A stretch of DNA of 64,000 nt, taken from positions 40,187 through 104,186 of the forward strand of contig JAUCBJ010008684.1 of NCBI GenBank assembly GCA_032718475.1. The letters are read 5' to 3'. Shown in pieces: positions 1 to 9,737 of this stretch (its first letter is position 1; each line of letters opens with the position of its first letter). The position numbers were made by a program, and so were the translations under genes. Below the pieces are notes generated by a model, which did not search any database, was not told the origin of the DNA, and worked only from the letters and a program-made list of their open reading frames with translations. Source of the DNA: Nemertoderma westbladi (lineage: Eukaryota > Xenacoelomorpha > Nemertodermatida > Nemertodermatidae).

Positions 1-789
1 AATAGTGCCAGTAATTATCAGATCAATTTCCATGGAGCCTTACCTATAAACCCAAACGAAAACTGGGTGGTAGGTATAAAAAGTATATTTTACTTAGCAA
101 CGTTGCCGTCCATGTATAACAATGTAGAGAATGTTATTTTATTAAAAAAAGGGAAAAAATTTTTTGAGGATACACTTCCATCCGGTTTGTTCTACGGTAT
201 CAATGACATTATAGATTATTTTAACACAGGTACGCTGAAAGATAAATTACAAATTGTTGAAAATACTCAGCAAAATAGGATGCAATTTATTTTAGGGAAA
301 GCGGTGCGAGAGTTATTTATAGGACAACAATTAGCCTATTATTTTGGAATTACTGAAAATAATCTCGGCGCGAATTTAAATCCAAATTTTAAAATTATTT
401 TGAAGACGAAAAATAATATAAAGGGTTATTTAATAAAGGTTATCGGAAATGAAGAAAAAACTTACCAGATGGTATTTTTATGCCCTCAACCATCCAATTC
501 TATTCCAGAACCTAAATCGAACATGTACGTGACTACTAATATAATTGAAAATCAATATATTAACGATTTTGGCTTAGCTTTACTTCGTCGCGTGGCGATA
601 CCTGATGATGTGAAATATGGTAGCGTAATAAATAAAGAATTTGTCAAGGATACAATTCATTATATCCCTGTAAAAAAATCATATAAGATAACATACATTC
701 ATATTGAAATAACAGACAAAGAAGGAAAAGATTTGAATTTTGAATACGGGACAACTTGTATTACCTTACACTTTAAAAAAATAAATTAA
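1..789 (+). CDS. Penton-like minor capsid protein, 5' end outside window
   Basis: The reading frame is open from base 1, so the true start lies upstream; the first in-window start-like codon, GTG at 67, is probably not used. The C-terminal third carries the features I associate with the Polinton/adintovirus penton family: a segment with a short variant of the LLRRV motif, then HYIPV, then an IEIT strand, and a last strand ending TLHF just before the C-terminus. The family forms single-jelly-roll pentamers at the icosahedral vertices. It is followed after one base by the core-like ORF. A truncated paralogue, which preserves the N-terminal half, lies at 54643-55290. The assignment is from remembered family motifs, not an alignment. 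Confidence 0.65.
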   Translation, partial: NSASNYQINFHGALPINPNENWVVGIKSIFYLATLPSMYNNVENVILLKKGKKFFEDTLPSGLFYGINDIIDYFNTGTLKDKLQIVENTQQNRMQFILGKAVRELFIGQQLAYYFGITENNLGANLNPNFKIILKTKNNIKGYLIKVIGNEEKTYQMVFLCPQPSNSIPEPKSNMYVTTNIIENQYINDFGLALLRRVAIPDDVKYGSVINKEFVKDTIHYIPVKKSYKITYIHIEITDKEGKDLNFEYGTTCITLHFKKIN

Positions 790-790
790 A

Positions 791-1357
791 ATGGATTCTG
801 ATTTATTTCAAAGATACAGTAAACCTCAATATGGGGGTGGTGCAGACTCTAATCTTGCTGTTTTTAAAGGCGGAAGAAGTACCAGAGGCTCGACGCAAGT
901 CCCTGTTTTTCGTGGTGGTTCATATATTGACCCTTACGGTCAACAAATTGGTGCATTTGGTCCAAACTTAAAACAACGTCGATTTCAACGTTATCCTAGA
1001 GGTATGAGGGCAAATCAACACGGGGAAGGTATATTTACAGACGCTTTATCAACATTGAAAAAATTTGGTAAGCCATTAGCTAAAAAAGTTTTACAAAAAG
1101 CTTTACCATTTACCACAAAATTTATGAGACAACACGTAATACCAAAAGGTAAGCGGGTCTTACATCAGCAGGCTAATACGGTTATTAATAAAGCATTAAA
1201 TAAAATGAAACCATCAACAAGGTTGGTTGTAGAAAAAGTTTATAGAGATTTAAAGCAACCGACTAGACAACCAATGTCTATGAACATACCTCATCGACGT
1301 AGTAAAAAGAGAAATCTAAAAGGCAAACTGAAACACTGCGAAAAAAGTATTTTTTAA
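791..1357 (+). CDS. Basic glycine-rich virion core-like protein
   Basis: A 188-residue, strongly basic protein (Lys/Arg-rich, especially residues 85-180) with Gly-Gly motifs near the N-terminus (YGGG, FKGG, FRGG). It sits between the penton-like and capsid genes. In Polintons and adintoviruses this position commonly holds a small basic or minor virion protein. The Gly-Gly motifs could be cleavage sites for the adenain-type protease encoded at 2622-3077, which in adenoviruses cuts next to Gly-containing motifs; that is inference. The start ATG at 791 is one base after the upstream stop. No known domain is recognised by eye. An internal structural or DNA-binding core role is likely but unproven. 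Confidence 0.5.
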   Translation: MDSDLFQRYSKPQYGGGADSNLAVFKGGRSTRGSTQVPVFRGGSYIDPYGQQIGAFGPNLKQRRFQRYPRGMRANQHGEGIFTDALSTLKKFGKPLAKKVLQKALPFTTKFMRQHVIPKGKRVLHQQANTVINKALNKMKPSTRLVVEKVYRDLKQPTRQPMSMNIPHRRSKKRNLKGKLKHCEKSIF

Positions 1358-1359
1358 TA

Positions 1360-2619
1360 ATGTCAATTATTAAGGAATTAGATTTATTTTCTACACAGCC
1401 AATACAGACTGAATTTAAAGCAAAGCATTATGAAACAATTTACCCCGTATCTAATCTCCGAACTGAATCTAGGGAGGTCACCTTCCTTGTACCCAGATCC
1501 AATGAATTCTATACGAAACTGCAAGATGCGTTATTAATTACAAAATGTACGGTACGATGGGATAGACGACTTGAAAACTCCCATATATATATGCTGAATT
1601 ACCCCGTTGAAACTATGTGGAGTGATATTAAAATAGACCTTAATGAGAAGCAGGTTGAAAATAGCAATAACCATTATTTCTACAAGTCGTACTTATCCAA
1701 TTTACTATTTACAACTTACGAGGATAAAAATGGGTTACTGGGGGCTGGCGGTTTTCAACAGCCTTTATCCGAACACGGAAATGAAATTAATGCCGGCGCG
1801 CATCCTATTGGCGAAGCCTTTAGTAAACAATTGCAATTTGTAAGCGGGTTGACGATTGATTTTGATACTGAAACTAAAATAATACAACCTGGGTATGATT
1901 TAAGAATGCATTTTAGAAAAGTATCAAATTCGTTTATTTTTAAAATCACTCCAAACGCAAACGCCGTGACAAATCTTCGGTTAGAATTAGATGAAGTAAA
2001 GATCCTAATCCCTAGAATGGAGGTTAATCCAGTAATAGAAAGCAGCCATCTAAAAGGTTTAGAGGGCTACGATATTGAATATCAATTTCAAAAGAAAGAG
2101 GTTACTACATTTACTATTCCCGCGCAAACCACAAATTACACCCAAACAAACATATTTGATGGTAAAAAACCCAAATTAGTTATTATCGGCTTCATAACAA
2201 ATAACGCTTATTCTGGAGAATTAATTAGTAACCCTTTGAAATTTGAACATTTTAATCTTAGACGCGCAGAACTGATTGTAGACGGTCTTCCAGTAGGGGG
2301 TGTAATATACGAGCCTAATTTTACAGACGGAACTTATATTTTTGAGTATACACAATTAATGAAGAACATTAATACATATATTAACGGTTATGGGGGAAAT
2401 AATATAGACCATGAAACCTACTTAGGTAATTGCCCCCTCCTATCCTGGGACCTAACCGCCGATGGTTATGTTAGAGATCCGCAGCCCTCGATATATACTA
2501 ACGGACAATTAAAATTAAGATTTGCCAAACCGTTGGTTGAGACCGTAAATGTAATCGTTTTTAATATTTATGATCAATCATTAAGTTTAAATAGCAGGAA
2601 AGAAATACATATCGATTAA
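1360..2619 (+). CDS. Probable major capsid protein (double jelly-roll type)
   Basis: A 419-residue, beta-rich protein located between the core-like gene and the protease, the usual place of the major capsid protein in Polinton-like elements. It resembles the animal proteins commonly labelled F54H12.2-like, a group I recall as virus- or Polinton-derived. Residues 1-100 include an N-terminal segment (ELDLFSTQPIQ) and a strand-rich region; acidic and aromatic strand patterns recur to the C-terminus. It has no signal peptide or membrane segment. It is shorter than many double-jelly-roll capsid proteins (about 500-650 residues). The start ATG at 1360 follows the previous stop by two bases. The fold is inferred from position and family resemblance; a structure prediction would settle it. 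Confidence 0.6.
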   Translation: MSIIKELDLFSTQPIQTEFKAKHYETIYPVSNLRTESREVTFLVPRSNEFYTKLQDALLITKCTVRWDRRLENSHIYMLNYPVETMWSDIKIDLNEKQVENSNNHYFYKSYLSNLLFTTYEDKNGLLGAGGFQQPLSEHGNEINAGAHPIGEAFSKQLQFVSGLTIDFDTETKIIQPGYDLRMHFRKVSNSFIFKITPNANAVTNLRLELDEVKILIPRMEVNPVIESSHLKGLEGYDIEYQFQKKEVTTFTIPAQTTNYTQTNIFDGKKPKLVIIGFITNNAYSGELISNPLKFEHFNLRRAELIVDGLPVGGVIYEPNFTDGTYIFEYTQLMKNINTYINGYGGNNIDHETYLGNCPLLSWDLTADGYVRDPQPSIYTNGQLKLRFAKPLVETVNVIVFNIYDQSLSLNSRKEIHID

Positions 2620-2621
2620 GT

Positions 2622-3077
2622 ATGTTATCTACAGAGGACCTTGATATGTTTCCAGTGGGTGGTCACTATTTGGGGGCGTTTCCAGCTAACAAATTACCTA
2701 AATTAGATAATAATAATAAGCGGAGAGATTATGGCTTAATAGTAAATACCGATAAAGAGCATCTGCCTGGGATTCATTGGATCGCTATATATATACGAGA
2801 TAATGAAGCTGAAGTATTTGACTCGTTTGGACCAAAATATCCAAACAGATGTATCGAAAAATGGCTTGAGAAAAATTCCGCGAGGTGGCGTACTACCTGC
2901 AAACAATTTCAAGACCCTAGGAGGACTACATGCGGTCTATACTGTCTCTATTATTTGGTAAATCGAATTGACACAAACTATCCAATGAGAGCGTTTACAA
3001 ATAATGTGGAAATAAATGAAATTATATTATATAAATGGCTTGTTAATTATTATAAATTAAACCAACAAGCGTTGTAA
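2622..3077 (+). CDS. Adenain-type (Ulp1-like) cysteine protease
   Basis: A 151-residue protein with the full catalytic layout of the adenovirus-type maturation protease family (C5/C48 clan). His52 is in GIHWIAIYI, Asp67 in VFDSFG, Gln97 in KQFQ (oxyanion hole) and Cys104 in TTCGLYCLYY. The order and spacing match adenain, where the residues are His, Glu/Asp, Gln and Cys. The enzyme would cleave virion precursors during maturation, with the capsid and core proteins encoded directly upstream as likely substrates. The ORF starts two bases after the capsid gene stop. This is the most certain gene in the left block; all catalytic residues are present and the frame is intact. Confidence 0.88.
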   Translation: MLSTEDLDMFPVGGHYLGAFPANKLPKLDNNNKRRDYGLIVNTDKEHLPGIHWIAIYIRDNEAEVFDSFGPKYPNRCIEKWLEKNSARWRTTCKQFQDPRRTTCGLYCLYYLVNRIDTNYPMRAFTNNVEINEIILYKWLVNYYKLNQQAL

Positions 3078-3108
3078 TTAATCATTTAGCTTTTGTCTAT
3101 CAGATAAA

Positions 3109-3708
3109 ATGGATAATATTATTTTTGTTGATTTTCAATACTATAAGATAGACAATAAGGAGTATCCGGTAGTATTTAAAGAATTTGCTATATTCGATTC
3201 TAATTACACCAAAACTAATGTAAAGACGTTTTTAATTAAAGGTCCACCTAATATTAAATTATCGGCATTAGATGCAGCCCACGTAAACAATTTACGTGAT
3301 ATGACTTCTCATTTGCCCTGGAACTACGGGGACATTTCGCAAGACGACTTTAAAAAATATATGAAGAGACATTTAAAATATAAAAAAAATATATATGTAT
3401 TTGGGTTGATGAAGCGGACAATATTAAACACCCAACTCGATGTTCTCGCGCCAAATTCGATGGAGAAATTGGGAATATATAAGCAATATCACGAGTATTT
3501 AACCCCTTGTCGCTTCCACGATCAATTTACTACAGTAGAAAAAAAATGTGCGTTCCACTTAAACACAAGGGATAACTGTCTGCGATACTGCTCTGCAAAA
3601 CGCGTCGGCGCGTATGTGATGTTACACTTTTTCATGAGAAAGCATTTAACTGCGACTGATGATGATGATAAACAGAAAGAAATAACTGCGGTGGAAGATG
3701 TACAGTAG
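3109..3708 (+). CDS. Unknown Polinton-associated protein
   Basis: A 199-residue ORF 31 bases after the protease. The N-terminus (IIFVDFQYYK) has a hydrophobic strand ending in an acidic residue, and the C-terminal third has a Cys/His cluster (C and H residues in PCRFHDQ, KKCAFHL and CLRYCS) before an acidic tail with four Asp in a row. The overall pattern recalls a family of uncharacterised ORFs in animal mobile elements that begin with a similar strand and end with a Cys/His cluster, possibly of RNase H fold. I do not recognise a named domain. Intact, and same codon style as its neighbours, so probably a real gene of the element. Confidence 0.55.
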   Translation: MDNIIFVDFQYYKIDNKEYPVVFKEFAIFDSNYTKTNVKTFLIKGPPNIKLSALDAAHVNNLRDMTSHLPWNYGDISQDDFKKYMKRHLKYKKNIYVFGLMKRTILNTQLDVLAPNSMEKLGIYKQYHEYLTPCRFHDQFTTVEKKCAFHLNTRDNCLRYCSAKRVGAYVMLHFFMRKHLTATDDDDKQKEITAVEDVQ

Positions 3709-3868
3709 GTTTACTCTAAGCTTGTAATGTGATGGGATATAATATGGAAAGGCAGGCTAGCTAATTAGCAGAGCTGGTAGACGCTAGTGCTATCCACCGT
3801 ATTCCGCATGACAGCCTTACAGCATGATGTGGGGGAGGCACACAGACTCAGTCAATCGTCAATGAGAC

Positions 3869-3893
3869 GGGGGGGGGGGGGGGGGGGGGGGGG
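3869..3893 (+). repeat. 25-base poly-G run
   Basis: An uninterrupted run of 25 G residues lies in otherwise AT-rich DNA after the Polinton-like block. Shorter G or C runs recur in the window (about 6919-6930, 21773-21788, 25557-25571, 39796-39813, 40452-40472, 49709-49739, 49921-49939). Lengths of such runs are often unreliable in assemblies. Nothing else is recognised between 3709 and 4017. Confidence 0.9.
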
Positions 3894-4017
3894 TGAGAAC
3901 TGAACGCAAATCCCATCTTGGCGAATTAATGTAAATTTTTGTATTATTGTATTTTTATATTTTAGAAACTGTGATTTTTTATATTTTATAGAATTAAATC
4001 CCATTTTCTGGGAGCGG

Positions 4018-5203
4018 TGTAAAAGCTTTTGCGGATATAACAAGCCATTTTTCTCCGCAATATACCGAGTAGGGTTATAGCGCACATAACAAGCCATTTT
4101 TACCCGCTATGTCTGCATGTGTGCTTTAGCGGACATAACAAGCCATTTTCTCTGCAATGCGCTTAATACTCTAAAAGACCGGAACTCAGATGACGCAATC
4201 TGTCAGCTGATTTACTGCCAACATGGAACTTTTCTTTGTTCTTTGTGCAGCTCAGCCAATCAGAGCGATTTTCATTTTATGTGGGACAAGAGCCTATGTA
4301 AACCGTGATAGGCATGTCAGTGTTAGTGTTTACCTTTTCTGAGCCTCGGAACATCGGCTTAGAAATTCTTCTGTACTTCTGTAGAAGTTTCAGACTTTGA
4401 CCTAAACATCAGATGGCTTTGATTACAAGAACGTAAAACTATTAACGCAACGCAACGCAACGCAGCATACCGCAACACACCGCATCACACCGCAAGTCAA
4501 CATTGCTGCACATGGAACACTGCATAAGCAACTCATACTGACTGTTCACCGCATTACTTTACTTCTGTTATTAATTATTGTTAATTGGTGTATATTGCTG
4601 ATATATTTGGAGAATACCGATGAATAATCATAAAACCCCAATCTTCTTGATTACTGAAGGTTAGAACAACAGGTTTACCGGTAGCAACTGCGACTTACAT
4701 TATAGTGGTTTTTGTGTAAATTAAATGCTATTTCATAATCCCTACATGTGTCAGTTGCAATCCTCCTTATATATGATCAAATTCAGTGATGGTCGGCAGA
4801 TCAGTGTGAAGTAGTGTGAAGCCGTGTGAAGTGGTGTGAAGGTTAATAAAGCATCTCCTAAAGAATGCACTTTTTACGAAACTCAGAAGCCATCCAGTTG
4901 TGATTAGTATAAGTCATAACTCTGTTTTATACTTAAAGCGCCACGTCCTAAAGGAACTGTTAATATTTCCCCGAAAGTAAATATATTGTCAGAGATTATA
5001 TAGTAACGATTAATCGAATAATACAGTAGGTCTACACCGCAGTCACTATCAAAGCATCCGAATCCAGTCTCCCTTAACTGTGGGTGAATGGTCGCGCACA
5101 GGCTAGCTTCGGCTGATGTAACTTCAGTACATTAAATAATTGATATACAAAAAGACAATTAAAATTGGCAGGTTAAACTGCTAAAGGTCTAAAAGCGCGA
5201 ACA
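4018..5203. repeat. Dispersed repeat, copy A (about 1.2 kb)
   Basis: Collinear with 27423-28523 over its full length, with small indels. Shared landmarks are TGTAAAAGCTTTTGCGGA at the start, CTGTCAGCTGATT, CCAATCAGAGC, a short array of GTGTGAAG units (near 4805-4842) and AAAAGCGCGAACA at the end. Copy A has three spaced versions of CATAACAAGCCATTTT near its start, where copy B has one. The ends are weakly inverted (TGT..GCTTTT against TGT..CGCTTTT), which could be short terminal inverted repeats, but no target duplication was found. No coding capacity, so probably a non-autonomous element of unknown class. Confidence 0.7.
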
Positions 5204-5839
5204 GTTCCTAAAATTGTATTTTTGGCGCACAGCGTGTCACTACTTCTACCTTCAATCTCAGGTCTTATACTTAGGTACCCTACTCTACTTACTTCTCTAC
5301 TTACGCTACCCTACTTAGGTAGCTAACCTTCAGGTGGTGGGCGAAGAAATACGAATCTAGATATGTGGGTGGTCTCTTCTACATTCCGCCGATGTTCCCG
5401 TCTATCGCTGTGGTCCAATGTTTAGCCTGCCATCTGTCCCTCTAGTTGTGTTCACCGTGGTGAAGCATATTAAAAGGCAGATATAATAATAGTTCTAACT
5501 TTATTACAAGTAATACATTTTAAAGAAACAAAATTACAAAATAAATTGCAAGATCTTAATAAAGAAGCAAACTTAAAATAAAAATTGTTGTTTTAAATTG
5601 CACACATATATATAATTAACAAACGCACCTTTTATAGCAAATCAGTGCTTCCAAACAATCTAGATGGTTCTATATGTTCTACTACGTTTTTAATGATAAT
5701 CATTGGTCCAGCGAATTTGTAACTTACACGACATTGGTTACTGGCAAATAACTGCAATCAGATTGGTCAAACTACTTGGAACAGATACAAACTAATCATA
5801 GCGGTTAATTTAAATAGGTTGAAATTATCACAAAAAATA
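5204..5839. other. Unassigned AT-rich sequence
   Basis: No ORF, RNA gene or clear repeat was recognised. There is a local array of TACTTAGGTACCCTAC-like motifs near 5270-5325. Confidence 0.5.
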
Positions 5840-5925
5840 ATTTGCACCTGCTAGGATTTGAACTCGGAATCTATTAAACGACTGACCAACGCATAACTGA
5901 CTGTGCTAGGGCTGGGGTAAGATAG
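5840..5925 (-). repeat. tRNA-derived SINE-like head
   Basis: On the minus strand there is a tRNA-like segment with a Pol III B-box match (GAGTTCAAATCC, complement of about 5854-5865) and, upstream of it, a degenerate A-box (TAGCACAGTCAGTTATGC). Spacing is tRNA-like and the 3' end would be at about 5845. A few ordinary tRNA features are eroded, so this is read as a SINE or tRNA pseudogene rather than a working tRNA. The adjoining sequence to 6060, with CTGTCTGATTGTCTGACGG and GGTACCTGGTACC motifs, may be flanking DNA or the leader side of the same element. Confidence 0.45.
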
Positions 5926-6764
5926 CCTGATCGGAGGAGGGATCTCGTGTATGTCTGTCTGATTGTCTGACGGTCTGTCGTCAGTCGGTCTAATCTTTGG
6001 TCTCAAATAAATGAGGCAATTTCTGGCGTCGCACAATTTCCTGGTCCGCCACTAGGTACCTGGTACCTGGTACCAAAATGGCACAAAAAGAGGTATACCG
6101 TTATACAAATATACATACCATTATATTGAAATCATATTAGCTATTATAATAAATTGAGCTATTATAAAATCGTAGGTCTTTTCTAAAATACAGAATATTA
6201 TTATATTGTAATATAATAAAAACTATTTACATTACGGTAAAATTGTACATCGGTAAAATTGTAATATAATAAATGATAAACGGTACTTTAGGCCTAAAGT
6301 TATGGGATAAAAAACTGAGAAGTTATGGGTTCAAACACTGTAAAGTTATGTTATCAAACGCTGTAAAGTTACGTACAGATTCCTACTCCCACTCGGGCTG
6401 TTAGCAAGTGCTATGAACTTGTCACGGTAAAATTTCAAACCTTTAAAATGGTGAGACTTCGACATTGTTTAAAGACCAATAAGTAGCTATTAAATGACAG
6501 TGGAATACCACAAAAGACCAGATAACTGAATATAATATCATTATATATATTATATATATATAATATAATATCATTTGTGTTACATTGATGACTCACTGCT
6601 GAGTCTGCTGTGATAAGTCAAATGTATACAGAGTAAAGCAGGCCTTGACCAATAAGGCCAATAACCAATCCTTGACCTGGTGGCATCTACTACTAGCACA
6701 AGTAAACCACATAATGGAGTCTACAGATGTGCTTGGCTTACCCAGATAGAGAGAGAGACTGGCT
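5926..6764. other. Unassigned AT-rich sequence
   Basis: Nothing coding is seen. A strongly self-complementary TA tract (ATATTATATATATATAAT) lies at about 6545-6575. Confidence 0.5.
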
Positions 6765-6800
6765 GGCTATGTACAATGCAAGGCAGCTATCCACTGCGCC

Positions 6801-6871
6801 AAGATGCCATGAAGCAAGTTCTTTTGCTATTAGGAGTCCTAATAGCAAAATAACTTGCTTCATGGCATCTT
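6801..6871. repeat. 71-base near-perfect palindrome next to a SINE-like A-box
   Basis: Arms beginning AAGATGCCATGAAGCAAGTT are followed by a reverse complement that is perfect except for one mismatched pair, meeting at a central AGGAGTCCT with no real loop. On the minus strand the outer arm reads into TCTTGGCGCAGTGGATAGC (about 6786-6804), which matches a tRNA A-box, so the palindrome abuts, or starts within, a SINE-like head extending to about 6765. No B-box was found. Confidence 0.8.
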
Positions 6872-8760
6872 GATCTCTAATTTAGGACATAGCGGCCCGG
6901 GTACACTTTTCCACTGCCCCCCCCCCCCCTGTTTGTGTATCTGTGTTACGCATTGCTTATTTTTTAAAATTACTGTATTTACCTTACAGAGCTTATTTTA
7001 CAAATTTAAGTTTGTATGACAAAGTGAAAAATTACAAACCGAAACTATAAAATTAAAATGTAACTAAACCTGCAATTTATATATGGTTATTTTATGTAGA
7101 AATCAAAACAGGAATATCCAATTAATAAGTTAAAATTAGGTTAACTAATTAATTAAATAATTAAAGTAGTAAAATGTATTACCGGTAGCAGCAAATATAT
7201 ACAATTATAAGAAATATTATTAATAACACAGTTGTTACAGTTACAATACTAAATACTACTGATTAATACGCACATAAACGCAAGCCATGAAAAATAATCT
7301 ACTATTGTAGCATTGTGATACCATTATTAGAGGGAAGCCCTGCTATTGTATACGCTCACTGGGATATCCCAGCCGTCGAGTCAGACAACCAATGGAATCA
7401 ACTCCACCTTCAACATACAATGTGTCTCCTTTTCTGTGCAACTAATGAACTGCATATAAGCCATGTTAAATAAATACATGTTCTGGAAGGAATATTTACG
7501 ATATTGGCTGCCACTCCAGTTGACTACTAAGGGCCCTCCTATTTTGTTTCACTGGCATTCTAAACATTATACAGTTGCAAATTGCAATACATGTTAGGGT
7601 TAGCATTGGATGGAAACCCTGTCCAGGCCCGCACAACTGGGGCTACCCAAATACCCAGCCTGGTACTCCAGTTGCCACACAACCAAACAATGATAATTTA
7701 CACTACACCGCGCAACTCATTATTTTGCTGTTTGTTTGATTTAAAACTCATTATTTACCAGTTTGTTTGATTTAACCAAGAATACAAATAAAAAATGTAA
7801 AATGGAGTATTCACATATTTTTTGTAAATTTTTTCCGTAACGTAATATTTAGTTACATTTGAATAAATTATTTAATTCATACTACTGTACATTCCATTCT
7901 CGGCATCCAGAAAATTTTCAATAACAAACAGCTCATGAATTCTGAATTAGCCAATCACAGGCCGCGCTTACTAAAATGGATTCAAGAAGGAATTCCCAGC
8001 TAGCACGTGGAACAACCAATCAAACGTGTCTCTGCCTGGGACGTACCTTAGCCCTCTGCCTAGGACGGACCTTAGCTTAGCCTAGGACGCACCTAGGACG
8101 CACCTCGAGGCCAACTGTTTTTGGGCTGAGCTATGTACAAATATTTATACCAAATACAACGAGAGAAAGCCGCCCCAATATTAGATTATTACAACAACAT
8201 ATCCATTGGGTAAGAAAGTGGAGGAGAGCCAGCCCTCTCTTAATTTTTTACTTTATATTACGCGATCAATTTTCACTCATCTCGTCATGAACCCAACATG
8301 TATGTAACCTTTTGTTAAATTTGTTGGCTATGCGTTTGCGGTTGTTTGGGCGGAGTGTGGTAGGCCTACACTTTTCACACTTAAATATTTTGGTTGTGAA
8401 ATGTTACAGGGCATAGCGATCTGAGATATTTCATTTATATTTTATTATGAGAGGAAGAAGAACATACAACGTTATTTACTATATATGTAACAAAATAATT
8501 GTTTTCGGGTTTAACTTGGAAGCCTCCCCAAATAGTTGATATACAATTATATTTAAAATTATTTCCATGGTCATGGTCATTCACCCGTCTTTAGTTAGAA
8601 ATTTGTTTGCATGAAAGACAGTTTAGTTTAGTTTTTACTGATTTATTATCTCTTATCTGACTGGGGTAATAATAAAGGATAGGATAAATGGAAGCAAAGT
8701 GTGACAGTAACAAATATTTCCCCGTCACCCTAGCATGTCTTAAGTATATGATATATCAAA
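6872..8760. other. Unassigned sequence, 1.9 kb
   Basis: AT-rich DNA with a C run at about 6919-6930 and no ORF above about 60 codons that looks real. Near 8036-8105 there is a short array of variants of CCTAGGACG(C/G)ACCT. No recognised element. Confidence 0.5.
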
Positions 8761-8809
8761 GGGGGAAGTTTGGATTCACTGCATAAATGCAGTTCACCAA
8801 ACTTCCCCC
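8761..8809. repeat. 49-base hairpin-forming inverted repeat
   Basis: GGGGGAAGTTTGG and ACTGCAT on the left are mirrored by ATGCAGT and CCAAACTTCCCCC on the right with a two-base centre (AA). A further CTTCCCCC copy follows at about 8823. No gene is adjacent; it could be a small foldback element or an eroded MITE. Confidence 0.75.
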
Positions 8810-9664
8810 GAATGCACACTGTAACTTCCCCCTTCCCCCAAATATCCACTGTTGAATTAATTTGAAGCGATATAATAAGTACAAAATTGTGCGAGTTTTT
8901 AATTGTGTGGTCCAATTGTTATTTGATTTCTATTTATTATTTAAAGTGCATTTAATATCACACTGGTTTTTAGAATATTATACTATACAACCTTATGTTT
9001 TATTAATTTACCCATTCGAAGCCTCATAAGGGCCGGTTATTTGTACGCATATCCCCTAATGCGCTCAGTAAGGTTCAAACAACATATTAATATGAAAATA
9101 AAGTATCTGCAAAGAAAATAACCCAATACTATATAATTTGACCTTATTAAAAAATTTGCACTTTTGCACACTTATTTGTACAAATGCACTTTAGCAGATC
9201 GTAATGGTGCCTTTTAACAAACTTATGTTTATCCTCTACCGATCTACGATGGTGTATGTATGATCAAGTGTCAGTCGCTAAAAGTGTCAAAAATCCAATT
9301 TAATAAATCTGGATTTGCGATTTTGGACCATATTCATGGACATTTTAAGTCACTTTATAGACATAAAAAGTTAAACAAATGTTACGATTATAGTTAGAAA
9401 TCATTCCAAACTACATTTTAATCCAAAAAATAACATTCTACGATGAATAGAACTGGAAATAATAGTGTTTGAAATATCGAAAAAATGTTCACTATTTAAG
9501 TGCATTTTGCACTTAGTGCACATAAGTCTTTTCCCAAGTTTTATCCTATTTCACACACTACAATCTATCCTCTATCCAATGAAAAAAGTTTCAGATTAAA
9601 CGGCCCTGTAGAACCGAAGTTATTTATGTTTAAAAATAGTCACTCGAAAATTTCAAATTCTCTT
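8810..9664. other. Unassigned AT-rich sequence
   Basis: No ORF or recognised repeat. Contains repeated short TGCAC(TT) motifs around 9155-9200 and 9500-9525. Confidence 0.4.
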
Positions 9665-9737
9665 GGTCACATAGTCTAGTGGTTATCAATCACGTTAATG
9701 AAACCTAAGTTCGCGGGTTCGAAATCCAATATTGACC
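9665..9737 (+). repeat. Degenerate tRNA-like sequence (pseudo-tRNA or SINE head)
   Basis: A 73-base segment with an A-box (TAGTCTAGTGGTTA, as in animal tRNA-Glu) and a B-box (GGTTCGAAATCC). Five of seven acceptor pairs form (GGTCA with TGACC). The anticodon stem and T stem do not pair well, so it is not a functional tRNA gene. Confidence 0.4.

Larger units (their letters stand above)
1..3708 (+). mobile_element. Polinton/adintovirus-like element, left fragment
   Basis: Five ORFs follow one another on the plus strand with gaps of 1, 2, 2 and 31 bases, a virus-like packing unlike the rest of the window. The set (penton-like protein, basic core-like protein, probable major capsid protein, adenain-type protease) is the morphogenesis module of Polinton/Maverick elements and adintoviruses. 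None of the four complete ORFs has an internal stop or frameshift, and the penton frame is open from base 1. The fragment continues beyond the left edge; a right boundary or terminal inverted repeat was not found. No polymerase B is visible. Its relation to the second block at 52306-60159 (same strand, complementary genes) is inferred. Confidence 0.8.

Noticed and set aside
3852-4097. Minus-strand ORF with a poly-Pro start
   Set aside because: Its start is generated by the 25-base G run and it overlaps a dispersed repeat; no domain.
9665-9737. A functional tRNA gene
   Set aside because: A- and B-boxes are recognisable but the anticodon and T stems do not pair.
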